In this document: one piece after another, positions 54,883 through 64,000 of the stretch
Layout: the number at the start of each line of letters is the position of its first letter
Position numbering within the stretch: the stretch's first letter is position 1
Notes under the pieces: model-generated
Seen by the model: the letters and a program-made list of their open reading frames with translations, nothing else
What the model was told of the DNA's origin: nothing
Database searches by the model: none
Assembly (NCBI GenBank): GCA_035578175.1
Contig: JAQMRL010000006.1
Coordinates: 60,567,001 to 60,631,000, forward strand
Length of the DNA: 64,000 bases
Source: Catonia carolina
Lineage: Eukaryota > Arthropoda > Insecta > Hemiptera > Achilidae
Direction: 5' to 3'
Made by a program: the position numbers and the translations under genes

Positions 54883-54961
<79 letters not shown>

Positions 54962-54972
54962 TATGTGTGTGT
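54883..54972. repeat. (GT)n microsatellite in RepE
   Basis: About 90 bp of GT repeat with a few interruptions at the same RepE position as the CA run at 6372-6453. Confidence 0.95.
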
Positions 54973-55919
54973 CTGTGTCAGTCTGTATGTGTAAACACAA
55001 TATCTCAAGAACGGAACTTTGTACGAACTTGAAACTCAAGTTAGATACCACTAGAGGCCCCGACACGAACATTTTCATCAAAATCGGTCAACCGGAAGTA
55101 GTAGTTTATTCGTGTCATTTTTCACTTTTTTGCGAGTTTCTCAAAAACGGCTCCTACGATTTTTTCAAAAAAATCGCTTCATTTAATACATTTTTTACGC
55201 TCTACAAGATAGGGTAGGCGCCATGTCTGCTGAAATTCTTGGTGAAGCTGTTTTCTCGTAAAAAATTGTTTTTTTTTTAAGATTGCGACTTTATATTACG
55301 TATTTTAGCGCAAAAAAGTATCTAGTAAAAGTTGTAGAGAATTTAAAATTCAACAATTTTTATTTCAAACATTTTTTTGTATAAGCTTAGTTTTAGCGGT
55401 AATTAGCGATTTTCTGTTTTTTTTCACAAGAAAACGTGTGAAAAATCTATTTTTTTTAAGATTTCGGTCTTAGTATGCATTTTACGACAAAAGTGTATAA
55501 TCAAATTTAGGCTATAAGAAATTAAAAGATCTACACCTTTTGTTTAGAACATTTATTTCTACAGAGGCTAGTTTAGCGTGAACGAGTGATTTTCCGTATT
55601 TTTAAGCCAAACTGAGGTTTATTTTCATTTTGCGTCTCTCACTCATGATTAAAATTAGGATACGTTTTTTGAGGTTAGTTTATTGTTTATATCTAATGTT
55701 TTATTGCTAATATTAGGTTGTTTAACAGCTGATTTTCGGAGACGAAGGTTCCTGGTTCAAATCCTAGTAAAGGTAGTTACTTTTATACGGATTTGAATAC
55801 TAGACAGTGATTGCCGGTGTACTTTGATGGTTGGGGTTCAATTAACCATACTCTCTCAAGAGTGGTCGACCTGGGTCTGTACAAGACTACACCTCATTTA
55901 CACGTCATACACATCATCC

Positions 55920-57587
55920 TCATCTCATTGGGTCATGGGGTTGCTTTTTTTTTGTCATCAGTCTCTCGACTGGTTTGTGGTTTGATGCAGTTCTCCAAGC
56001 TGTTCTATCTTGCGCAATTCGTTTCATATCTACATACCTGTAACACCCTACATCTTTCGTAATTTGCTTTATATATTCTAATCTTTGCCACCCTCTACAA
56101 ATTACTCCCTCAATATTACCCTCCATTATTGATAGCCCAATACCTGGATGTCTTAGGATATGCCCCACTAGCCTATCCCTTCTTTTGGTAAGATGCTTCC
56201 ATATACTTCTTTTTTCATCCACTCGCCTAAGAACCTCTAAATTACTTATTTTGTCCACCCACCTAATCTTCAACATTTTCCTATAACACCACATTTCAAA
56301 AGCTTCTATCCTCTTCCGTTCTACAGCCCCTATCACCCACGTTTCACTTCCGTATAATGCTACACTCCAAACATAATGTTTTAAGAAATTTTTCCTAATC
56401 TGTAAATCAATGTTTGTAGTCAGTAAGCTGTTTTTCATTTCAAAGGCTTTTCTAGCTTGAGCAATTCTACTCTTGATATCACTTGTGCTTCTACCATCCT
56501 TTGTTATTTTACTCCCTAGATAGCAGAATTCCCCAACTTCCTGTATGTTTTCGTTGCCTACTTTTAAATTTCCCATCTCTTCTAAACCACTCTTGCTGCT
56601 GCACAACACTTTCGTTTTGTTCTTATTAATTTTCATGAAGTAATCCTTCCTCAAGATCTCATCCATTCCATTTAAGGCATCCTCTAGTTCATTCTTTGCC
56701 TCGGCTAATACTACTATATCATCGGCAAATCTCAGCATTTTTATTGTCTCTCCTTGAATTTTTATTCCTGCGTCAAATTTCTCCTTCACTTCATTTATAG
56801 CCTCTTCTATATACAAGTTAAAAAGTAGTGGTGACAAAGAACAACCTTGTCGTACACCTTTTCTTACAGCAGCCTCTTTTTCGTACCCCTCGATTCTCAA
56901 AACAGCCGTTTGATTCTTATACAGACTGTAGATAACTTTCCTTTCTTTGTATTTAATTCCTAGCCTTTTCAAAGTTTTAAACATTTTACTCCAGTCCAGA
57001 TTGTCAAATGCTTTCTCTAAATCTACAAATGCCATAAAAGTAGTTTTATTTTTCTGTAACCTTTTCTCAATAATCAGTCTCAGAGCCAATATTGCATCTC
57101 GAGTTCCCATTCTCCTTCTAAATCCAAATTGGTCATCGTCCAATACTTCTTCTACTCGGTGTTCTATTCTCCTGTATATAATTCTTGTCAGTATCTTAGA
57201 TGCATGGCATGTTAGGCTGATAGTTCTGTAATGTTCACACTTCTCCGCTCCTGACTTTTTTGGTATTGGAATCATAATATTTTTTTTAAAGTCCGATGGT
57301 ACCTCTCCACTCTCATAAATTCTGCACACAAGTTTGTATAATTTGTTTTGAGCAACTTCGCCACATCGTAATAATAATTCCGATGGTATGTTATCTATTC
57401 TTGGTGTCTTATTCATATTCATATCCTTAAGTGCCCGATCGAATTCTTCTCGTAGTATAGGGTCCCCTCTTTGATCTTCTTCAACATCAGTTTCTTGTTC
57501 TATCGCATCATATTCTAATTCTTTTCCCCTGTAGAGTTGGTTTACGTATTCCTTCCATCTTTCAGCTCTCTCTTGGCCATTCAACAA
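55920..57587 (-). CDS. LINE reverse transcriptase, 5'-truncated, read-through C-terminus
   Basis: 555 codons without a stop. The listed start is TTG; the frame extends a few codons further to the LINE boundary at 57607, so no true start exists. First catalytic Asp at 189 (FVDLEKAFD), GVRQGC at 244-249 then SLSPLLFNLY, FADD at 287-290. The C-terminal part has YVWSVALYGSETW, RIEAFEMWCYRKMLK and VGHILRH. Near the end a 7-bp duplication (TGGTTTG twice at 55971-55984) shifts the frame past the usual stop, so the last ten or so residues come from the A-tail and the SINE-F. The RT core looks intact, but the copy lacks its endonuclease and promoter. Confidence 0.88.
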   Translation of the reverse strand: MLNGQERAERWKEYVNQLYRGKELEYDAIEQETDVEEDQRGDPILREEFDRALKDMNMNKTPRIDNIPSELLLRCGEVAQNKLYKLVCRIYESGEVPSDFKKNIMIPIPKKSGAEKCEHYRTISLTCHASKILTRIIYRRIEHRVEEVLDDDQFGFRRRMGTRDAILALRLIIEKRLQKNKTTFMAFVDLEKAFDNLDWSKMFKTLKRLGIKYKERKVIYSLYKNQTAVLRIEGYEKEAAVRKGVRQGCSLSPLLFNLYIEEAINEVKEKFDAGIKIQGETIKMLRFADDIVVLAEAKNELEDALNGMDEILRKDYFMKINKNKTKVLCSSKSGLEEMGNLKVGNENIQEVGEFCYLGSKITKDGRSTSDIKSRIAQARKAFEMKNSLLTTNIDLQIRKNFLKHYVWSVALYGSETWVIGAVERKRIEAFEMWCYRKMLKIRWVDKISNLEVLRRVDEKRSIWKHLTKRRDRLVGHILRHPGIGLSIMEGNIEGVICRGWQRLEYIKQITKDVGCYRYVDMKRIAQDRTAWRTASNHKPVERLMTKKKQPHDPMR

Positions 57588-57607
57588 TGGTTTGCCACCT
57601 GCGCTTT
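55947..57607 (-). mobile_element. 5'-truncated RTE-like LINE, inner layer
   Basis: GGGTTGCTT at 55938-55946 and 57608-57616 is the target duplication. The minus-strand 3' end is ...CTGATGAC followed by an A-run. Almost no 3' untranslated region, as in RTE-type elements. The endonuclease end is missing. Confidence 0.9.
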
Positions 57608-57754
57608 GGGTTGCTTATTGTTCTGAATTGAACAGATTGCAACGTACACATATTAGGAATTTAAAAAAAACTTCAAAAAATATTAGGTTATATTGCTCAT
57701 TATTTGGATTGGCAAGAGAAAGTCGTGTGAGTGTTTCACACCAGATTTTAAAAG

Positions 57755-58131
57755 TAGGAATGACCAAGACGTTAATGGGTTAAACACGTGTTAGTAATCG
57801 ATCAACTGTACAGTATAACTGAATAAATCTTTTATTAATAAGTTAAATATTAAAATATGTCTACGATAAGTACTGGAATAAACAGCAACACGATCAGAAC
57901 TGTCGATTCGTGGTAATTTTCACATGAATTTTTCATACAGTTAACCCCAAATCGAGGGATAACACCAAATACATATTGAGAAATTGATGCATGCACATAT
58001 AAACGTAAGCGCACGAATAATGAACCAACTATTTATAACGGAGGGTGCGTTTAAAACGAAACCGAATCATGAATTCTATAAAATCGAGAAAAAACCAATG
58101 AAAACCATTATATTTTCAATTACAAAAACAT
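57755..58131. other. No feature recognised
   Basis: AT-rich; a 65-codon frame at 57984 is unsupported. Confidence 0.4.
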
Positions 58132-58135
58132 TTAA

Positions 58136-58833
58136 GGGAGTAGTCAACCCAAAAAATGAAAATCGAAACTTCTGGCTATAATTTATCATTATTTATTTTA
58201 AATGAAAGACTAATTTACTAGTAATGATCTACCATTTGAACCAAGCCAAAAAATTAATTACAGCCCCTAATATAAGGGTGAGGTTGGAAAAACGGGCTTT
58301 TACGAGGAATCAAATATCTCAGGAACCAAGAAAGATATCAACATGCTTCTTATGCTACAAAATACAGAAAATTTCTCTCTATTATCTGTTGTATGCGCTT
58401 GTATGTATTTTTCTTAGAAGAAATTTATTGAAAAAAAAAACACTTTTCAAAACATTTTTTTTATGTATTCACAAATTATTTTTTAACTAAATCCCTATTA
58501 CCGTTTTTGTAATAACCACTCCACAGATAAAAGAGCAAAAAATTATGAACATTTGAGAAAAACATCATCCAAATATCTCAAATACTAACCAAAATATTTA
58601 ATTCCCAAGAATGTACAATCATGTAAAAACCACATTCCCGGAAAACTTAAAGTTGAAGGAATAATTTCACTCCCCTTGCTTGTGAGTTTTATTTTAAACA
58701 GATGTTTTTATAACTTTTTGTCAACGTACAAACAAAGTAAACAAATGTTGTGATTTAGAAAATTTTAAAATTCAAATAACTGCAAAAAACATCGAATTTT
58801 TTAAAAAATCATCTTCTTGAGTTGACTACCCCC
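58136..58833. mobile_element. TTAA-flanked non-autonomous element
   Basis: TTAA at 58132-58135 and 58834-58837; ends GGGAGTAGTCAACCCAA and (reversed) GGGGGTAGTCAACTCAA. 698 bp with no transposase. The end sequence differs from the MITE pair at 16.6-18.1 kb, so this is a second TTAA family. Confidence 0.8.
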
Positions 58834-58837
58834 TTAA

Positions 58838-59454
58838 TAAACACCAAAGTTTATTTACGTACGAAATTTAAAAAATATACAATTGAAAACGAATAAAAAT
58901 TATAAATTATCTATTGCTATTAATTGTTAAGTAACACCGGTTGGGTAAGCGATTTTGTATGGTGACTAGCTGACAGCTATTCCTGAACAAACTCCACTGG
59001 GGGTCCCTATTAAAAAATTCATCCCGAATCATGTCTAAAATACAGCTAAAAGCAGGGATCAAATTGGGGTGTTGTCAATGAAGTACGGTTCCCGATAACA
59101 AATAAAAGCTAAAAAAATATATCTTACAATATAAAATACCAATTTACGTAAGCCGGAAAATATATTAAGAGTTTTTCTTATCTTTCTTTAAGTGTAAAAA
59201 CAATTCATAAAATGAATACAGTACCTAATTTTTTATTTATTTGCTTATTTATTATTACGAAAAATCGAAGATAAGAACAAATAAATAACAAAATGTACTT
59301 CCTGATTTTCAATATTTAATTTGAAATATCTTACATTGCTTTTTTTAGAATTACAAAATCTTACAAAATTTAATTCAGGCAGTCAATAATTGAAAATATG
59401 AATTGATTCTCGCCTATAAAATGACAAAAATTCGTTTGACTATAAACCGAATTT
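58838..59454. other. No feature recognised
   Basis: AT-rich unique DNA. Confidence 0.4.
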
Positions 59455-60520
59455 TAATTTATTATTTTATCTTGCCCTATATGAATACGCAGGGCAAAAG
59501 TATTGTTTTCCTGACGATTTTTTGAAATCGAGTTATCACAAAAATACACGTTTTCAGGTCCCCTGAAAAACATGTTTTCTCGATTGGGCTGAGTATATAT
59601 GTCAACAAAATATCTTACGAATTTTAAACTTAAGCACGAAGTTGGAACATTCAACTTAAGTAAGGTACCATTCCGGAACCATACATATACTTTTTTGTAA
59701 AAATCAGTAAACTGGCAGTAAGTTAGTAAGTAGTTTCTGCATGTAATTTTCTCAAAAACGGCTCCTCGTACAATTTTGTTTAAAATCGCCTATTATATTT
59801 TTTGTTCTCTACAAACCAGTTTAAAATATAATCTTACTACATTTGTTGGTCATCAAATTTTATTCCTGGGAAAATTTAATGATAGGTTCTGCTCAGTTAC
59901 GAATTTTTTTTCAAAATTACAACTCCAGGTGCATTTTAGAACAAACATTCACATAAAAAAATTACTAATAAGTACTTATCATGGTTTTGTCCAACGCTTA
60001 GTTTAGCCGAAATTTGTAATTTCACGTGAAAATCGAATCAAAATCGGTTTCTTCTAAAACTACAGGCTTAAAATGCAATACAAAGTTCAAATTTACATAA
60101 AAAATTTGAATATACGATTAAATTTTAAGCCTAACATTTTCCTAAACGCTTCTTTAAGCCGCTATTTGTAGAGTTATGTGAAAAACGCATCAAAATCGGT
60201 TTCTTCTAAAACTATAGGCTTAAAATGTAATATAAGGTAAAAATTTACATAAAAAATTTGAAAATACGAAAAAATTTTAAGCGTAACATTCTCCTAAACG
60301 CTTATTTAAGCCGCTATTTGTAGATTTATGTGAAAAACCCATCAAAATCGGAATTTTTTAAAATTATAGACTAAAACTACAATGATAACGAAATTAAAGT
60401 TGAAAGTAAATTTAAAGAGCTACAACAATTTGCTAGTAACATTTTTAGGCAAAAGCTTAATTTAGCGATAATAGGTGATTTCTGTAAAGAAAACCCGTAT
60501 TAAAATTGGCCCATCCATAT
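59455..60520 (-). mobile_element. RepE, strongly diverged, with expanded modules
   Basis: Starts like the other minus-strand copies (TTTTATCTTGCCCTATATGA, then ACACGTTTTCAGGTCCCCTG) but lacks a GT run. The module region has expanded into tandem copies (next feature). Confidence 0.65.
60030..60370. repeat. Tandem repeat, period about 152 bp, inside RepE
   Basis: CAAAATCGG recurs at about 60039, 60191 and 60342; between them TTTCTTCTAAAACTA, TTTACATAAAAAATTTGAA and TTAAGCCGCTATTTGTAGA recur in order. Confidence 0.85.
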
Positions 60521-60912
60521 TAATAATTGTTTAAACATATTAAACGTAAACTAGGTCAAGATTTGAGATGATACAAGTACGGATAGTCGAAAATTATATT
60601 AAATGAAGTAAACAACCAAACACAGCAGTACAAAAAAAATCCTAAAGATAAAATGAAAACGAGGTAAATAACACTTTTAATAAATAAATCCTGAATTGTT
60701 TAGTTAAACTAACAATAGAATAAATAAATCATAATTCTTTGAAAATTTATAATAAAATAATAATTGTGCAACCATTACTGCACTACAGTAATTCCAACGA
60801 TAATTAAATTTCGTATAAATTACTAACGGTTTTTCTAAGTAATTGATAATGATTAAGCGTATAATATAGGATACGCACACAAAATAACCTACAAAAAATA
60901 AATAACTTTTTT
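60521..60912. other. No feature recognised
   Basis: AT-rich spacer. Confidence 0.4.
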
Positions 60913-60923
60913 AACATCAATAT

Positions 60924-61318
60924 CTGCCCATAACAGACAGGTGGAGTGTCAAATTATTTACACTCAATCTGTCTGTTGCAGGGCTAAAATAAATAGTTTT
61001 GTTTCTTATCACATGGTCAGCTAATTAAATAACTGAATCATTAAAGAACAGAAGAGGTAGAGGTGTAAAAGACACTAATCAGAGTTATCTCGTTTGAAAG
61101 TAATGGATTTCATTATACAGCCAGACCCTGTGGTGAATGAAGTGAAAGTGTCATTTGCAGAGTGGAAATTATATGCTTTTCAGAGGGCCCGGCATGCTGA
61201 TAAGTGTACTTTTCCACTCAGTGAGGAAGGCTGTGGTAAACCACCTCACTTCTCGATTTACTTAGTAAAACCTCTATAGGTTCAAACCAGCCTTTTGGCT
61301 GATGACCTAAACAACAGC
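60924..61318 (+). mobile_element. RepA with perfect 11-bp target duplication
   Basis: AACATCAATAT at 60913-60923 and 61319-61329. 395 bp from CTGCCC to AAACAACAGC. The family frame is open from 61094 but stops at a TAG created inside the TCTAGAGG palindrome. Confidence 0.95.
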
Positions 61319-61329
61319 AACATCAATAT

Positions 61330-62267
61330 ATTTACTTTATGAAATGTATAATATAAGAAAAATTAAAAATGTATTTTTCACACAGAAACTTCTGTATCTA
61401 TGCTAGATAATGCGATAAAAATGTTGTAATATTTTATTAGCTAATCGAAACCGGTTTTAGTGAGAGATCAAATTAGAATTCATATAGTTATACCTGAGGT
61501 TATGTTAGTTGACCGCAAAAATACTATATTTATATGAAAATATTGACGTAGCAATTTTTAAGTAAAGTTTTGATAATCTTTAAACTTGCTGAAAGTTTAA
61601 TAAAAGATAAAAATTTGTTAATAAGTAAAGTATAACGAATTTTAAGTAAAACATGCATTGAATGATTCAAAACAATGAAGTACTACCAACTAAAAATTTA
61701 TCTATGTATTCCCCGGCGTTATCTAGTTTGATGTATACGTTATAAAATTTTACTTGTGCAGTACTAAAAAATAAGTACTAAGAACTTGAAATATACCCGA
61801 ACAATTTTACAAAAATAAAACAGATTAAGGAAACGTCATCTTATTTATTTCAACCTAGGTGAAAAATAGAATAAATTAAAGTAAAACAAAATATCAGAAC
61901 AACTAGATACGTACCATAACGTAAAAACTCATCAAAAAAATGAAAAAGAATTCACACAAGTCTCCCTAGAAAACATGGCTGTACCATAGTTGGGTAAATT
62001 GATTTCCCCGCACCACAATTATCATTTTGTGTAAATATCGCATTAATAATAAACAATAATTTAAGTGATACATTTCTTTTATTTATTCTTTTTAATGTAA
62101 TTGATAAATGGGAAATTAATCGTAAATGTATTAATTTAGTAAAATAACCGCACATCATTCAAAGATACCGGCAAAACGTTCAATCAAAAATGTTGATTAA
62201 ATTAGTTTGTTTCTTAGATTTTCTGCACCACGGCACCGGAAAGTATTTAAATCAAATAATAGGCTAA
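61330..62267. other. No feature recognised
   Basis: AT-rich; the 68-codon frame at 61952 (minus) is unsupported. Confidence 0.4.
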
Positions 62268-62269
62268 TA

Positions 62270-63675
62270 CAGGATGATTCACGAAGATATGCAGAAACTT
62301 TGGGAGCTCATTGTACATGTAAAAATAATGAAAAAAGTTTAAATAAACATGGGTCCGGAAATGCATCGTTACCGAGTTACTGTTAGCGAAAGATTTCGCC
62401 CGGATTTCAGCTCACCAGGTGAAATGAGGTCTTCCTGAAATTCTTGTAAGGTAGATTAAGGGGCGAATTCAATCGTTTCATATGGTTTTTGATCTGATAA
62501 ATTGAATAAAACCGGTCCCAGAGCTGTAAGTTAACTAGTTTATGAGAAAACCAGTGTCAAATGTAAAAAATTGAGTGAAAAATCATTTATTAAAATAACA
62601 TTAATACTTAGACGTATAATGAAGCTTTTACACCATTAAAGGAAAGCCTTGTTGAACTACGGAAAGCAACAAGAGCTGTCCTTAAACGAGCAGAAAAATG
62701 CATTGAAATCAGCGGAGACACTAATGAAAAATTACTGTAATTTGGTTGAATAGGTTTAGATTAATGGTTTTCCGGTTAATTTTACTTTGAACTCTTGTTG
62801 TTGTTTAGGTCATCAGCCGAAAGGCTGGTTTGAACCTGTAGAGGTTTTACTAAGTAAAACGAGGAGTGAGGTGGTTTACCATTGCCTTCCTCACTGAGTG
62901 GAAAAGTACACTTATCTGCATGCCGGGCCCTCTGAAAAGCACATATTTTCCGCTCTGTAAATGACACCTCCAATTCATTCACCACAGGGTCTGGCTGTAT
63001 AATGAAATTCATTACTTTCAGAGGAGATAACTCTGATTAGTGTCTTTTACACCTCTACCTCTTCTGTTCTTAAATGATTCAGTCATTTAATTGGCTGAAC
63101 ATGTGATAAGAAACAGAACTATTTATTTTAGCCCTGCAACGAACAGATTGAGTGTAAATAATTTGACACTCCACCTGTCTGTTATGGGCAGTTTGAACTC
63201 TTATGAATAAAAATTCATTTAATCAAACATCTATTCGCTTTCTGTGTACTTTTTTACACAGTTTTGTTCAAAATAAAATTTTCTACAAGTTTTATTTAAA
63301 AATTTTATCTGTTTCTTGGTGAAATAACAAAGTTATTGTTGTCCAAATATGAAAAAATGTGTTTTTTCACTCCATTTTTTGGATTTGACACTGGTTTTCT
63401 CATAAACAAGTTAACTTACACTCTGGGACCTGTTTTATTCAATCTATCGGGTCAAAAACCATAAGAAACGATTGAATTCGCCCCTTAATCTACCTAACCA
63501 GAATTTCAGGAAGACCTCATTTTCACCTGGTGAGCTGAAATCCGGGCGAAATATTTCGCCAGCCGTAACGCGGCAACGATGCATTTCCGGACCCATGTTT
63601 ATATAAACTTTTTTCATTATTTTTACATGTACATTGAGCTCCCAAAGTATCTGCATATCTTCGTGAATCACCCTG
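62270..63675. mobile_element. RepG: element with inverted repeats of about 300 bp
   Basis: The left arm 62270-62575 is repeated inverted at about 63345-63675: ends CAGGATGATTCACGAAGATA and (reversed) CAGGGTGATTCACGAAGATA, with TA on each side (62268-62269, 63676-63677). No coding frame. The centre is a unique spacer plus a RepA. Confidence 0.88.
62797..63191 (-). mobile_element. RepA in RepG, perfect 11-bp target duplication
   Basis: TTTGAACTCTT at 62786-62796 and 63192-63202. 395 bp. Carries the longest clean version of the family frame (63012 leftward, 76 codons, running through the AAC tail). Confidence 0.95.
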
Positions 63676-63677
63676 TA

Positions 63678-64000
63678 TAGAACAATCGGACAATAAACAA
63701 AATCTATAAACAACATTTGTAATAAATAAACATTAATATTTAAAAGTGAAGAAGCAATGGGTTAAAGAGAGCTAATATTTTTTTCTAATCTAACAAATTG
63801 AAAACAAAACACTATAACTAAAATTATTAGAACAAATTAAGGTCATAATTTGAATAACTAAACCGGTAAACATTCAAAAATCAATACAAACAAACAAAAA
63901 GTATAAACAAACATGTACAATACCTAAAACTTTAAATTCACACAAACGTTAAAAAATCTATAAAGGTACAAAAACACAACACGTGTCAACAAATTAATGT
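63678..64000. other. No feature recognised
   Basis: AT-rich to the window edge. Confidence 0.4.

Larger units (their letters stand above)
55720..57678 (+). mobile_element. SINE-F split by a LINE, middle layer
   Basis: Target duplication AATATTAGGTT at 55709-55719 and 57679-57689. The SINE is 5'-truncated inside the head but keeps a perfect box B GGTTCAAATCC; the body runs to 55946 and resumes at 57608 with its A-rich tail. Confidence 0.9.
54748..57754 (-). mobile_element. RepE, minus strand, outer layer of a triple nest
   Basis: RepE sequence at 54748-55719 resumes at 57690-57754 with the 5' end (inverse of TGGTGTGAAACACTCACACGA). The 2 kb between is a SINE-F that itself contains a LINE. 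Confidence 0.9.

Overview
The window is AT-rich arthropod DNA, most probably from an insect. That placement rests on the transposon types: Ty3/gypsy, DD34D mariner, RTE-like LINEs, tRNA-derived SINEs and many short non-autonomous elements. A hemipteran origin is only a guess. I found no convincing host protein gene, no rRNA and no functional tRNA in 64 kb. It reads as an intergenic or intronic graveyard and nursery of mobile DNA. Family labels such as RepA or SINE-F are local to this annotation.

Layout. 1-4.2 kb is the 3' two thirds of a Ty3/gypsy element: gag end with zinc knuckle, a canonical -1 slippery heptamer next to the gag stop, an uninterrupted pol, and a putative 3' LTR. 4.5-34 kb is a mosaic of RepA (about 395 bp), RepE (about 950 bp, carrying a CA microsatellite), tRNA-headed SINEs, a pogo-like MITE, TTAA-flanked MITEs, fold-back elements and Helitron-like 3' ends. 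16.3-18.9 kb is a tandem duplication whose breakpoints lie in two TTAA MITEs, and it preserves an empty site and a filled site for one RepA insertion. 30.15-30.8 kb is a lone GC-rich island containing a histone-type 3' stem-loop sequence. 35-36.5 kb holds a 74-bp tandem array full of CTAG palindromes inside an arm of a long-inverted-repeat element. 43.0-45.3 kb holds an apparently intact mariner with 45-bp identical ends, inserted in an older mariner whose two ends are both copies of its own 3' end. 49.6-51.6 and 55.9-57.6 kb hold two 5'-truncated RTE-like LINEs with visible target-site duplications; the second is the innermost layer of a three-deep nest (LINE in SINE-F in RepE). 58-64 kb has another TTAA element, a diverged RepE with internal tandem repeats, and a long-inverted-repeat element with a RepA inside it.

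How the parts relate. The LINEs probably supply, or once supplied, the reverse transcriptase that spread RepA and the SINEs. RepA copies carry mostly 11-bp target duplications that start A-rich on the sense strand, and a short (AAC)n tail. Nesting order gives a relative chronology: RepE and RepG are old hosts, SINE-F and RepA are younger, and the complete mariner is among the youngest. The SINEs recombine tRNA-like heads with different tails.

Limits: family assignments come from motif recognition and copy-to-copy comparison inside this window only. Boundaries without a target duplication are approximate.
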